DNA of 64,000 bases from Leptodactylus fallax (GCA_947044405.1 CAMRHE010000333.1:1550001-1614000), one strand, 5' to 3'. Shown: positions 10,815 to 22,705, counted from the first letter of the stretch. Made by a program: numbers and translations. Notes: a model not told the origin generated them from the letters alone.

Positions 10815-11087
10815 TTAGGCTAGGACTACATGCGATTTTGGGTGCGACCAAAGATCACTGGGTCGTCCTGCGATTCCTTTACTCATGTTAGAGAATGGAG
10901 TCACAATGCGACCCTTAGTGTGCCACGAGCAATGTTCAACTTTTTGGGACTGAAAGTCTCTGTTGCAGCTCACTAAGGCCCGCAGTGTGACTCTATTCAC
11001 TACCATTAGTAAAGGAGTTGCAGGGCAACCCGACAATCTTTGTGCAATTGGAGTTGCACTTAAAATCACTGTATAGTCCTAGCCTTA
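10815..11087. mobile_element. Palindromic MITE, ggctaggactaca type
   Basis: The ends ttaggctaggactaca and (inverted) taaggctaggactata delimit a roughly 273-bp element. The inner sequence is also mostly self-complementary (gcgaccaaagatcactggg, tgcagggcaacccgac). No coding potential. Confidence 0.8.
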
Positions 11088-13272
11088 CTCATGGCACACT
11101 ACACAAATGACATTAGGTATACCAGTCACTTGTTAGCAGCTATGGCGATGCTGCTGCACCTATTGGCACTGTGTTGAATGCTGTTATTGTACTGTAAATG
11201 AGTATAGTTGTCATACTGATCATACTGTACCTGAGTATCATAGTGTTATCATACTGTACCTGAATATCGTAGTGTTATCTACTGTACCTGAATATCGTAG
11301 TGTTATCTACTGTACCTGAGTATCATAGTGTTATCATACTGTACCTGAGTATCATAGAGTTATCTACTGTACTTGGGTATCATAGTATTATTGTACTTTA
11401 CCTGGGTATCATAGTGTTATCATACTTTACCTATCATAGTGTTATTGTACTGTACCTGGGTATCATAGTGTTATCATACTGTACCTGAGTATCATAGTGT
11501 TATCTACTGTACTTGGGTATCATAGTATTATTGTACTGCATCTGGGTATCATAGTGTTATCATACTTTACCTATCATAGTGTTATCATACTTTACCTATC
11601 ATAGTGTTATTATACTGTACCTGGGTATCAAAGTATTATCATACTTTACCTGAGTATCATAGTGTTATCATACTGTACCTGAGTATCATAGTGTTATTGT
11701 ACTGTACCTGGGTGTCATAGTGTTATTGTACTGTACCTGAGTATCATAGTGTTATACTGTACCTGAGTATCATAGTGTTATCGTACTGTACCTGAGTGTC
11801 ATAGTGTTATCGTACTGTACCTGAGTGTCATAGTGTTATCATACTTTACCTGAGTATCATAGTGTTATACTGTACCTGGTTATGATAGTGTTATCATACT
11901 TTACCTATCATAGTGTTATCATACTGTACCTGGGTATCATAGTGTTATCATACTTTACCTGAGTATGATAGTGTTATTGTACTGTACCTGGGTGTCATAG
12001 TGTTATCATACTTTACCTATCATAGTGTTATCATACTGTACTTGAGTATCATAGTATTATCATACTTTACCTGAGTATCATAGTGTTATCATACTGTACC
12101 TGGGTATCAGTGTTATTCTACTGTACCTGAGTATCATAGTGTTATTGTACTGTACCTAAATATTATTGTGTTGTCATACTGTACCTAAGTACCATAGTGT
12201 TATCGTACTGTACCTGAGTATCATAGTGTTATCATACTGTATCTGAGGATCATATTATCATACTGTACCTGAATATAAGCTATCGTATTGTACCTGAGTA
12301 TCATTGTTATACTGTACCTGAGTATCATAGTGTTATCATACTTTACCTGAGTATCATAGTGTTATTCTGTACCTGGGTATCATAGTGTTATCATACTGTA
12401 CCTGGGTATCATAGTATTATTGTACTGTACCTGAGTATCATAGTGTTATATTTGTTATATTGTACCTGGGTATCAGTGTTATTCTGCTGTACCTGGGTAT
12501 CATAGTGTTATTGTACTGTACATAAATATTATTGTGTTGTCATACTGTACCTAAGTATCATACTGTTATCATACTGTTCCTGAGTATCAGTGTTATTGTA
12601 CTGTACCTGAATATCAGTGTTATCATACTGTTCCTGAGTACCAGTGTTATCGTACTGTACCTGAGTATCATAGTGTTATCATACTGTTCCTGAGTATCAG
12701 TGTTATCGTACTGTACCTGAGTATCATAGCGTTATCATACTGTACATGAATATCATAATGTTATCATACTTTACCTGAGTATCATAGTGTTATTCTGTAC
12801 CTGGGTATCATAGTGTTATCATAGTGTACCTGGGTATCATAGTGTTATCATACTTTACCTGAGTATCATAGTGTTATCATACTGTACCTGGGTATCATAG
12901 TATTATTGTACTGTACCTGAGTATCATAGTGTTATCATATTGTACCTGGGTATCAGTGTTATTCTACTGTACCTGGGTATCATAGTGTTATTGTACTGAA
13001 CCTAAATATTATTGTTGTCATACTGTACCTGAGTATCATAGTGTTATCATACTGTACATGAATATCATAGTGTTATCATACTGTATCTGAGTATCATATT
13101 ATACTGTACCTGAATATAAGCTATCGTACTGTACCTGAGTATCATTGTTATAATGTACCTGAGTATCATAGTGTTATCATACTTTACCTATCATAGTGTT
13201 GTCATACTGTACCTGGGTATCATAGTGTTATTGTACTGTACCTGACTCTCTTAGTGTTATACTGTACCAGGG

Positions 13273-13330
13273 TATTTATTATGCTTACTTATATAGTGCC
13301 ATCATATTCCGCAGTGCTTTACAGACATTG
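13273..13330 (+). repeat. SINE-like head fragment inside minisatellite B, copy 1
   Basis: tatttattatgcttacttat, then a segment ending ccgcagtgctttacagacattg, interrupts the array. It corresponds to the head of the interspersed repeat seen fuller at 16251 and 22463. The array resumes directly afterwards. Confidence 0.85.
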
Positions 13331-13924
13331 TTATTGTACTGTACCTGGGTATCATAGTGTTATTGTACTTTACCTACATATTATTGTGTTGTCATACTGT
13401 ACTTAAGTATCATAGTGTTATCATACTGTGCCTGAGTATCATAGTGTTATCGTATTATACCTGAGTATCAGTGTTATCTACTGTGCCTGAATATCGTAGT
13501 GTTATCATACTGTATCTGAGTATCATATTATACTGTACCTGAATATCAGTTATTGTACTGTACCTGAATATCATAGTATTATCTACTGTATCTGAGCATC
13601 ATAGTGTTATAATGTACCTGAATATCAGTGTTGTCGTACTGTACCTGAATATCATAATGTTATCGTACTGTTCCTGAGTATCATAGTGTTATCATACTGT
13701 ATCTGAGTATCATATTATACTGTACCTGAATATAAGCTATCATACTGTACCTGAGTATCATTGTTATACTGTACCTGAGTATCATAGTGTTATTCTGTAC
13801 TTGGGTATCATAGTGTTATCATACTTTACCTATCATAGTGTTATCATACTGTACCTGGGTATCATAGTGTTATCATACTTTACCTGAGTATCATAGTGTT
13901 ATCATACTGTACCTGGGTATTTAG

Positions 13925-13982
13925 TATTTATTATGCTTACTTATATAGCGCCATCATATTCCGCAGCGCTTTACAGACATTG
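13925..13982 (+). repeat. SINE-like head fragment inside minisatellite B, copy 2
   Basis: Nearly identical to the copy at 13273, about 652 bp further on. It is followed by the same block of satellite units (ttattgtactttacctacat). Confidence 0.85.
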
Positions 13983-14393
13983 TTATTGTACTGTACCTGG
14001 GTATCATAGTGTTATTGTACTTTACCTACATATTATTGTGTTGTCATACTGTACCTAAGTATTATAGTGTTATCATACTGTTCCTGAGTATCATAGTGTT
14101 ATCGTACTGTACCTGAATATCAGTGTCATCATACTGTACCTGAGTATCATAGTGTTATCGTACTGTACATGAATATCATAGTGTTATACTGTATCTGAGT
14201 ATCATATTATACTGTAACTGAATATCAGTTATCGTACTGTACCTGAGTATGATTGTTATACTGTACCTGAGTATCATAGTGTTATCATACTTTACCTATC
14301 ATAGTGTTATCATACTGTGCCTGGGTATCATAGTGTTATTGTACTGTACCTGAGTCTCATAGTGTTATCATACTGTAACAGGGTATTTATTAT

Positions 14394-14441
14394 GCTTACT
14401 TATATAGCGCCATCATATTCCGCAGCGCTTTACACACATTG
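14394..14441 (+). repeat. SINE-like head fragment inside minisatellite B, copy 3
   Basis: Third near-identical copy, about 469 bp after the second, again followed by a matching order of satellite variants. This shows that the fragment was multiplied together with the array. Confidence 0.85.
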
Positions 14442-15195
14442 TTAATGTACTGTACCTGGGTATCATAGTGTTATTGTACTTTATTGTACATATTATTGTG
14501 TTGTCATACTGTACCTAAGTATCATAGTGTTATCATACTGTGCCTGAGTATCATAGTGTTATCGTACTGTACCTGAGTATCAGTGTTATCCTACTGTACC
14601 TGAATATCAGTGTTATCATACTGTACCTGAGTATCAGTGTTATCTACTGTGCTTGAATATCGTAGTGTTATCATACTGTATCTGAGTATCATATTATACT
14701 GTACCTGAATATCAGTTATCGTACTGTACCTGAGTATCATTGTTATACTGTACCTGAATATCATAGTGTTATTGTACTGTACCTGAATATCATAGTATTA
14801 TCTACTGTATCTGAGCATCATAGTGTTATCATACTGTACCTGAATATCAGTGTTGTACTGTACCAGAATATCATAATGTTATCGTACTGTTCCTGAGTAT
14901 CATAGTGTTATTGTACTGTACCTGAGTATTAGTGTTATCTCACTGTACCTGGATATCATAATGTTAGCGTACTGTACCTGGGTATCATAGTGTTATCATA
15001 CTTTACCTGCATATCATAGTGTTATCATATTGTACCTGAGTATTGTAATGTTATTGTACTGCACCTGAATATTGTAGTGTTATCGTACTGTACTTGAGTA
15101 TTGTAGTGTTATTGTAATGTACCTGAGTACCATAGTGTTATCATACTGTACTTTAGTATCTTAGTGTTATTGTACAGTACCTAAATATCATTGCG

Positions 15196-16019
15196 TTGTA
15201 TACATTTGTGTATTGTACATTCTTACTTTTGACATCCAAGTATTTGCAGATTTATTTGTAGAGCCTTGTGGAAGTAGTAGCATCATGTCCTATCACTGTC
15301 CATGGCCGAAGAATTACCTTATACTGTGCAGTGAGACAGTGGTATGGAAACAATGGCTATGGACTATTTATGCCATTCATAATATTAGAATCTTCTTATG
15401 TGGCAGAGAAGCCTCTGATCCCTAAGGCACCAGGGTTCGGGGGCAAGTGCTACCTCGGCACCTTCTTAGAGCTACACCTCCCAACTGTAATGGCCACCAG
15501 TATTGCAAAACCATCCTATCACTGAGCAAGGATTTTCAGTGTGTGTGAAGTTTGGGGTGCCATGTATCCTTAGCCATCCTGACAGATCTATTATGGGGTC
15601 GGGCTTCCATCATGCTGTCTATTTTTTTTACAGATAAAGTACCCCAGCGTTTTACTTTGTCCAGCAGAAGGAATATAATCCCCAGCGGCTTATACATCTC
15701 AGGTTCTGACTAAAAGCATACACTGCTGGGGCTGGTGTTCGAGTCGGATGTTTTTAATGTTTTTTTTTTTTTTTTTTTTTTTTATAAACCTGCATTTGTT
15801 TCGTTGCTGGATCTTCCTTTGTGTATTTATCATAAAGCACAAACTGCTGAGCAGACTCGTGTCTGTCCACTATTAGCCCATGGTGTATCTGTAGGGATTG
15901 CAGATGTTGGGGATGTTTGGTCTCTGGTGTTATGCAAGAGAAAAATATGGTCTAAATGTATAGGTTTGGGGTATTTAAAAGGGATCCTCTAAAATGTATT
16001 TTATAAAAACTAATGCAAG
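15196..16019. other. Anonymous DNA with a repeat fragment and T26 run
   Basis: Around 15420-15485 the sequence (aaggcaccagggttcggggg, then ctacctcggcacc) resembles part of another frog interspersed repeat. A run of about 25 T lies at 15759-15783. No coding region supported. Confidence 0.45.
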
Positions 16020-16250
16020 GGCAACATCTGCATGGAGTTTGTATGTTCTCCCTGTGTTTGTGTGGTTTTCTTCCAGGTACTTCCTCTTAAAATATACTGA
16101 TAGGTAAATCGGCTTCCTATAAAACAGCTGATCCTTGTGGGTGTTACGGATGAGTGCCTGTACGGCAGCCACTAACTCCCCTACTCCACAACACTCCCTG
16201 CGCTTGTTCCTTGTGTGAGAAAAGCGCGTTACAAATGTTTGTCATTGTCA
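16020..16250 (-). repeat. SINE-like interspersed repeat, minus copy
   Basis: Read on the minus strand it contains gtacctggaagaaaacca and gagaacatacaaactccatg, the tail motifs of the repeat also found at 16583-16735 and 22463-22705. It then includes the sequence around aagcgcgttacaaatg near its other end. Confidence 0.7.
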
Positions 16251-16735
16251 TACTTATTTCTCTTGCATCTATAGCACCAATATACTATACCGTGCTTTAC
16301 AGACAGTGAGGAGAAGTTATTAAGACTGGAATGTACTACACCAGTCTTCATTTCCTTGCTGGCGAGCAAGGAAATAATTAAAATTATTGAAATTTATGTC
16401 AGTCACGGTATAACTGGCATTAGTTATTGTAAATCTGTCAGGCCAAGGTGTCCTTGACCTGGACAGTCTTGGACTCTGCACAAAGTGGCCAGCGGGTCAC
16501 AATGTGGCCCATCTTTAGCGCAAAAAGGTCCATGTTTCAAAGATGTGATACATTTACAATCATCTATGCCAGAAAACTCTCTGTCCCAAGTAGGGCTCAC
16601 AATTTAATTTTCCTATGAGTATGTCTTTGGAGTGTGGATACACATCAGAGTACCTGGAGGAAACCCAGGGACACAAGAAAAAAATACAAACTCCATGAAG
16701 ATGTTGCCATTGGTACTTTGTAAAAAAAAAAAAAA
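16251..16735 (+). repeat. SINE-like interspersed repeat split by a 260-bp insertion
   Basis: The head (tagcaccaatatactatacc, gtgctttacagaca) lies at 16260-16310. The tail (gggctcacaatttaattttc, tatgtctttggagtgtgg, tacctggaggaaaccca) lies at 16588-16735. About 260 bp of unrelated DNA separates them. Together with the minus copy just upstream it forms an inverted pair. Confidence 0.7.
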
Positions 16736-16740
16736 AAAAT

Positions 16741-17143
16741 TGAAGAGGACCTTTCACCACCTCCACCAACTCCGGTTCTTTGTATCTGTTAATAGTCGCC
16801 GCTCCACTGATTCTGGCATAGTTTGAATTTTCTCTCTAGTCCCCACCATTCCTGAGCAATAGGTGCTGTTAGTTTTGATGCCTGATATCCTACTTAGGCT
16901 TTATATTGTCAGGTGGGCGGTGTCAGGCAGGAGCAGGAAATGAGGTGTGATTCAGAACTCCAATCAGAGGTGGACAGTGTCAGAGCTCAGCCCACCTGAC
17001 AGTATAGAGCCTACATAGAATATGAGGCACCAAAACTAACAGTTGCTCAGGAGTGCTGGGGGCTAGAGAAAAAAATTCCAACTGTGCAGAAAGCATAAAG
17101 CAATAGCTGGACTTGACAGAGGTGGTGAGAGGCCCTGTTTAAG
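16741..17143. mobile_element. Palindromic MITE, about 400 bp
   Basis: The ends gaggacctttcaccacctcc and (inverted) cagggcctctcaccacctct, with the internal pair gtcaggtgggc and gcccacctgac, make the whole element one long imperfect hairpin. No coding potential. Confidence 0.85.
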
Positions 17144-17304
17144 ATATTGAAATGGCTTAGGCAAATGAACCTCATAGGCAAATAAGGAAGGATAGTCATT
17201 GTAAAATGGGTCCTCCAGGTCTTTAATTTCTGACTCTTGAGATATGGGTTTCTTTTGATAATCATCTCAAGCTAAAAGAGTGAATCAAGCTGTTTTGATA
17301 CCTA

Positions 17305-18777
17305 CAGTGCCTTGCAAAGTAGTCATACCCCTTGAACTTTTTCACATTTTGTTACCTTACAACCACAAACTTAAATGTATTTTATTGAGATTTTAAGTGA
17401 TAACCAACACAAGGTAGCAGATAATTGTGAAGTGGAAGTATAAAACCATGATACATGGTTTTCAAAATTTTAATCAAATAAAAATCTGAAAAGTGACGTG
17501 CAAAAATATTCAGCTCCCCCTATAGCAATACTTTGTAGATCCAATTGTTGCTGCAATTAAGTCTTTTGGGGTATGTCTCTACTAGCTTTGAGCATCTATA
17601 GACTGAGATTTTTGCCCATTCTTCTTTGCAAAATAGCTCAAGCTTAGCCAGATTGGATGGAGAGCAATGAACAGCAATCTGTGAACAGATGATCAATGGG
17701 ATTTAGGTCTGGACTTTGACTGGGCCATTCTAACACATGAATATTCTTTGATCTAAACCATTCCACTGTAGCTCTGGCTGTATGTTTAAGGTCATTGTCT
17801 TTCTGGAAGATGAATCTCCTTCCTAGTCTCAAGTCTTTTGCAATCTCCAACAGGTTTTCTTCCAGGATTGCCCTGTATTTAGCTCCATCCATCTTCCCAT
17901 CAACTCTGACCAGCTTCCCTGTCCCTGCTGAAGAAAAGCCTCCCCACAGCATGATGCTGCCACCACCATGTTTCACAGTGGGGATGGTGTGTTCAGGGTT
18001 ATGAGCAGTGTTACTTTTCTGCCACACACAGCGCTTTGCATTTAAGCCAAAAAGTTCAACATTGGCTTCACCTGACCAGAGCACCTTCTTCCACATGTTT
18101 GCTAGAGGCACTTCTTATGTCTTTCTTTCAACAATGGTTTTCTTTTTGTCATTCTTCCATAAAGGCCAGATTTGTGAACTGCACGACTTATAGTTGTCCT
18201 GTAGACAGATTCTCCCACCTGAGTTGTGGTTTTCTGCAGCTCCTCCAGAGTGACCATGGGCCTCTTGGCTGCTTCTCTGACTAGTGCTCTCCTTGCTCGA
18301 TCTGTCAGTTTAGTTGGACGGCCATGTCTTGGTAGGTTTGCAGTTTCCCTTTTTGGATAATGGAGTGAACAGTGCTCCTTGGGATTCTCAAAGCTTGGGA
18401 TATGATTTTATAACCTAACCCTGCTTTACACTTCTACACAACTTTATCTATGACCTGTCTGGTGAGTTCATTGGTCTTCATGATGCTGTTTGTTCACTAG
18501 TGTTCTCTAACAAACCACTGAGGCCTTCACAGAACTGGTGTATTTATACTGAGACTAAATTACACACAGCTGGACTCTATTAACTAATTAAGTGACTTCT
18601 GAAGGCAATTGTGCGCACTGGATGTTATTTAGGGGTATCGGAGTACAGGGGGCTGAATACTTTTGCACGTCACACTTTTCAGATTTTTATTTGATTAAAA
18701 GTTTGAAAACCATATATCATTTTCCTTCTACTTCACAATTATCTGCTACTTTGTGTTGGTCTATCACTTAACATCTC
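17305..18777 (-). mobile_element. Tc1-like transposon, right TIR deleted
   Basis: The left end cagtgccttgcaaagtagtc follows TA and leads into a long inverted repeat. Its partner (cagatttttatttgattaaa to ttggtctatcacttaa) is present at the right, but it stops abruptly at catctca and jumps to ctgta. That pattern is consistent with an internal deletion of the outer right TIR with only the last bases kept. The same family occurs at 23541-25839. Confidence 0.9.
17644..18450 (-). pseudogene. Tc1-like transposase, catalytically dead
   Basis: DDE transposase on the minus strand. The longest open part (17644-18111) holds the catalytic core: KHGGGSIMLWGGFSSAGTG, then FQKDNDLKHTARAT and [11 protein letters not shown]. 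The first catalytic aspartate block reads WSGEA where the related copy at 24911-25648 has WSDET. The third block reads NPIDHLF where active relatives have NPIEHLW. Two of three catalytic residues are therefore changed. The DNA-binding half upstream is broken by stops. It could not cut DNA even if expressed. Confidence 0.9.
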
Positions 18778-18963
18778 ACTGTAGAGCAAAGATTTCAAGC
18801 TGCACCTTCCCCCATGCATGTATGTGTAAATGTCCTTTTACATGAGAAGCTTTTCAGTGTCATGAGTAGGGGTACAAATGATGATCCTTCATCCCCATAC
18901 AGTTTGCATTTGTCAGCGGCATGTATTCTGCTTACATGAGAAGATGGGATACCAACAAACATT
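18778..18963. other. Short unique spacer
   Basis: Nothing recognised between the Tc1-like element and the next transposon. Confidence 0.4.
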
Positions 18964-19433
18964 ACACAGGTCTGCGACTAAAAAGCTGTTTGATTATTTT
19001 CATCTAATTTCCATGTATTTTGGTGTGTTAGAAACAAATAAAATATTGAAAAAAACTCTTAGACGTGAGCATTTGCCACAATATGCAAAATTGTCTTCAA
19101 ATTTATCAAATTATTTTTAATTTTTGGTATTTTTATATTATGGGTTTTTAACCAAATTTAAAGTCCAAATTACTATTAATTCTCATAAGTGCATTTAAGA
19201 TATAAAATGCCAAAAAACCTTAACTCTCAAAGAACAGAACTTCCAGAGTGAGCTAATGGAAACCAACGTCCACATGTAGCAAGCTGAACGCACAAGCTCT
19301 GACATGCCCGGGCTTGATTCAATTTTTTTTTTCTTGGTTTTAGCCTGTTCACACTTTTTCATCGCAGTTCGTGTTAGCTCGTCATTCTTCAACCGTGTTT
19401 CCCAGTGTTATGGCTCCATGAAAGTGTATTAAT

Positions 19434-21084
19434 TTGTTGAAGCAACAGCAGAATATTACAGACTTTGTGAAAAAAGTATACTTCACATACTTTGGACTAA
19501 AACTTGGAGATCAAGATAAAGTTTGGGTGCCTCATAAAGTGTGCAAACGGTGTGTTGAGGACCTCCGAAACTCGTTCAAGGGTAATAAAAAATCTTTCCG
19601 TTATGGGATTCCTATGGTATGGGGAGAGCAAAAGAACCATAGTGACAACTGTTACTTTTGTTCATGCGATGTGAAAGGGTTAAATTCCAAATGGAAGCAT
19701 TCCATTTCATACCCCAATCTTCACTTGGCAATTCGTCCCATCCCACATAGCACAGATATACCAGTACCTATGCCTCCTGCTACCTTGGAAGAGATACCTA
19801 GCTCCGATGAAGATGAAGTCATACCTGAACCAGATGACATCAAGTTCTAACTTTGAAGATGATACAAGACCAAAATTGTTTTCTCAGGAGGAGATGAATG
19901 ATTTGGTAAGAGACTTGAATCTTCCCAAAGATGCCGCTGAATTACTCGGATCAAGGCTGAAAAGCAGGAATTTATTGTTGCCAGGAGTGTCATTTTCATG
20001 GTTTAGACATCGTGAAAAGGAGTTCGTTTCTTACTTCGCCCAGGAAGACAAGTTGTTTTTTTGCATTGATGTCGAAAGTCTGACGGGTCAATTTAAAATC
20101 CAATATGATTCAGAGCAATAGCATCCTTTTTATAGATTCTTCAAGAAGAAGTCTTAAAGCAGTTTTACTCCACAATGGTGGTTTTCATTATTATTATTAT
20201 TATTTTATATATTACCATTAATTCCATGGTGCTTTACTTTGAGGGTTTACATGCGGTACACAAAATATACAAAAGAAACATAATACTGACAGTGACCAAC
20301 TGGTACAGTGGGATACAGAGCCCTGCCCACAAGGGCTTACAATATATGAGATCTATGGGACAGTCAAGACTGACACAATCACTGGACCAAGAACAGTTGG
20401 CAGCTGAAGGTGCTAACAGTCGGTGAAAAAAATGCCCTCTGAGAGACTTTGGTACCTCCCCATAAAGTTCTACCACCTCTCCACATAAAATTAGGATTGA
20501 TGAAGCAATTCGTAAAATCACTTCCAAGAGATGGAGAATGCTTCAAATACTTGGTCACCAAGTTTCCAGGCCTGTCGGAGGCAAAATTGAAAGAAGGTGT
20601 GTTCGTCGGACCAGACATTAGAAGGCTTATAGTTGATCAAGAGTTTGTCAATACCATGACAGATCCTCAAAAAGAAGGGTGGATTGCATTTACAGACGTA
20701 GAGAAAATTTTAGGAAATAACAAAGATCCTTCACCAGAAAAAGATTGTCGGATGGATGCTGAAAGCATTTCAAGCTTTAGGTTGCCTGATGAGTTTGAAA
20801 GTGCATTTCCTCCAGTCCCACCTTGACTACTTTCCTGAAAATTTTGAGCTGTGAGTGAGGAACAAGGTGAGCGATTCCACCACGACATTAAAGAGATGGA
20901 AAGGAGATACCAGGGAAAATGGAGCATTACAGTGATGGCAGACTACTGTTGGATGCTTCAGAGAGACATTCCAGATGCTACTCACAAGTGTAAATGCGCC
21001 AAGAGGAGCCTCACAGGGAAGAAGAATCGAGTTTACTGTGAGCTTATTTCAGTTCAAAAAAGGATTTTCATGAAAAAATTGTAA
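19434..21084 (+). pseudogene. Broken ORF of an unnamed TE-associated protein family
   Basis: Four pieces read in order. 19434-19850 has a cysteine-rich N-terminal part (KVCKRCVEDLRNSFKG, then PMVWGEQKNHSDNCYFCSC). The next frame, to 20121, has KLFSQEEMNDLVRDLNLPKD and FSWFRHREKEFVSYF. 20449-20826 has PPLHIKLGLMKQFVKSLP and FPGLSEAKLKEGVFVGP. 20851-21084 has SEEQGERFHHDIKEMERRYQ and MADYCWMLQRD. I recognise this order from uncharacterised proteins found in cnidarians and arthropods. Near 20130 LFIDSSRRSLKAVLLHNG is visible, which with the later Glu could belong to an RNase H-like transposase core (inference). At least three frameshifts and one repeat insertion inactivate it. Confidence 0.75.
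20178..20425 (+). repeat. Interspersed repeat inserted in the broken ORF
   Basis: It starts with an (att)n stretch, then attaccattaattccatggt, gctttac, and later ccctgcccacaagggctta. I associate this sequence with a common frog short repeat. Protein similarity of the surrounding ORF stops at LLHNG and resumes at about 20425, so the insertion, with a local deletion, removed part of the ORF. Confidence 0.75.
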
Positions 21085-21283
21085 TAACATTAATTGTATA
21101 AGTCTATTTCCACTTATTTTGAGATATTGCGTTATTTCAAATAGTTACCTTAATGGTCAGGAAACGTGATGTCCTATGACAAAATGGAGGTCATTTTTGG
21201 ATTCAGCGCACCAAAAAACAAAGATTACGTGGCATAACCAAAACAGCGCTTGAAAAATTTTTTTTTTTTTTGCAGACCTGTGT

Positions 21284-21805
21284 TTATTCATCCCCATTTT
21301 CCTATTTGTCAGCTGATCGATGACAAATCTATTGGATTTTTACGCTAATAGAGAGGAACCCAACAATATCAGGACCGTCCACTATTAGTGTAAACAGCAT
21401 GAACAAAGAGTAACAAATTTGCTTTGAAGGACCTCTCCCATTTATGCAAACAGGCCCCCCCAGCTTACAGATAATGCTAGGAGTTCCAGCAGCAGGACAT
21501 TCTGTCATCAGTTTATCACCAACCATTTTGGACTATGTAAATGATTGTAGAATTCAGTTACTTATGTAAATGCTGACGGCTAAGCCTGACTGATCACACT
21601 TTGTCCTTCCAGGCCTGTGATAAGCTTTATGATAGCAGGGCTGTATTTAGTGCTGAGCTGAATAAACCTCATGTAATTTTCCACACATCTAGTTGCAGTC
21701 TTTACTTGGTTGATTTTTAATCATTTCAGTCAATGGGTAAAAAAGTTACCAAAAACAATATCTGTATGCTTCAGCTTTATCAGATACCATTTTCTGAGCA
21801 AACTA
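21284..21805. other. Anonymous DNA
   Basis: No gene or repeat boundary recognised. Confidence 0.4.
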
Positions 21806-22160
21806 AGGCCCGGTTCACATCTGCGTTCGGGTTTCCGTTCGTGGAGTACGCTTCGGGACCCCCCGCATGGAAACCTATATGCATAAAAAAGCGGTTACCT
21901 GGGTATACCCGCGGACCCCATAGACTATAATGGGGTTCGTGTGGTTTCCGCACGAAACTTGCGGAGAGAAAAGTGCTGCTTGCAGGACTTTTCTCTCTGC
22001 ATGTTTTGTTCGGAAACCACACGGTCCCCATTATAGTCTATGTGGTCAGCGGGTATACCCAGGAAACCGCTTTTTTATGCTTATAGGTTTCCTTTTGGGG
22101 GGGGGTCCCCAAGCGGACTCCCAGAACGGAAACCCGAACGCAGATGTGAACCGGGCCTAA
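21806..22160. mobile_element. Complete palindromic MITE, ggcccggttcacatctg family
   Basis: The ends aaggcccggttcacatctgc and (inverted) taggcccggttcacatctgc are almost identical. The two halves are reverse complements across the whole length (ccccatagactataatgggg in one half, tccccattatagtctatgtg in the other). This is a model copy for the truncated relatives elsewhere in the window. Confidence 0.93.
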
Positions 22161-22435
22161 GCCTGAATTCACACTTGCATTGGAGTCTTCGTAGGAGACT
22201 CCGCTGCAGAATCCGCCTAAAATCTGCGGAGACAAAAGTCCTACAAAGAGGACTTTTTTTCTCTGCCAGTTTCAATATAAAACCAGCAGGAACCCGGTGG
22301 ACCACATTAGATTCTATGGGATCAGCGGATTTCTGCGTGTAACCGCTTTTTAAGTGGACAGGGTCTCCGTCTTTTGGGTCCCCATGTGGACCCGAATGAC
22401 GGAAACCTGAACGCTAGTGCGCACCTAGCATAAGC
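22158..22435. mobile_element. Related MITE directly abutting the previous one
   Basis: It runs from taagcctgaattcacacttg to cgctagtgcgcacctagcat. The interior (gtcctacaaagaggactttt, ccgcctaaaatctgcggaga) differs from its neighbour, so it is a different subfamily. The two elements share the boundary bases taag. Confidence 0.8.
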
Positions 22436-22462
22436 TATCAGATCTTTATTACAGGTTGATAG

Positions 22463-22705
22463 AAAGTATTTTCTATTTATTTGCTTATTTGTATAGCACC
22501 AACATATTGCCAGTCACTGTCACATACAGGGCTCACAATCTACATTCCCTATCAGTATGTCTTTGTGGGAGAAAACCATAGTACCCGGAGGAACCCCACA
22601 CAAACATGGGGAGAACATACAAACTCCTTGAAGATGTTACCCTTGATTGGATTCGAACCTAGTACTCCAGCGCTGCAAGGCTACAGTGCTAATAAAAATT
22701 TCTGA
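22463..22705 (+). repeat. SINE-like interspersed repeat, fullest copy
   Basis: Head-to-tail order: tatttgtatagcaccaacat, gggctcacaatctacattcc, tatcagtatgtctttg, acccggaggaaccccacac, gagaacatacaaactcctt, ggattcgaacctagtactcc. The last motif resembles a tRNA B box, so a tRNA-derived SINE is possible (inference). Confidence 0.75.

Larger units (their letters stand above)
11183..15195. repeat. Minisatellite B, 29-bp unit, about 4 kb
   Basis: The core unit is ctgtacctgagtatcatag plus tgttatcata, with variants gtacctgggtatcatagtg and shortened units lacking catag. About 130 to 140 copies, all in one direction. Variant units are not random: blocks such as cctaaatattattgtgttgt and catattatactgtacctgaa reappear several hundred bases apart, which shows higher-order duplication. 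Edges are more diverged than the middle. Non-coding. Confidence 0.95.
18964..21283 (+). mobile_element. DNA transposon with 12-bp TIRs and an unusual ORF
   Basis: A perfect 12-bp inverted pair, acacaggtctgc at 18964-18975 and gcagacctgtgt at 21272-21283, brackets a 2.3-kb unit. Its only sizeable coding remnant lies inside. Sequence just inside both ends shares a weaker motif (aaaaagctgttt on the left; inverted, caagcgctgttttg on the right). No clear target duplication was found. The TIR pair plus the enclosed ORF supports a DNA transposon; superfamily unknown to me. Confidence 0.6.

Noticed and set aside
11183..15195. Centromeric satellite
   Set aside because: A 29-bp unit in a 4-kb array bordered by unique DNA and interspersed repeats fits an interstitial minisatellite better than a centromere.
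15213..15525. Small protein gene after minisatellite B
   Set aside because: Two overlapping frames with no domain, and the right part resembles a known kind of interspersed repeat.
22640..22690. tRNA gene
   Set aside because: The ggattcgaacc motif resembles a tRNA B box but no cloverleaf is present; it is better explained as the tail of a SINE-like repeat.
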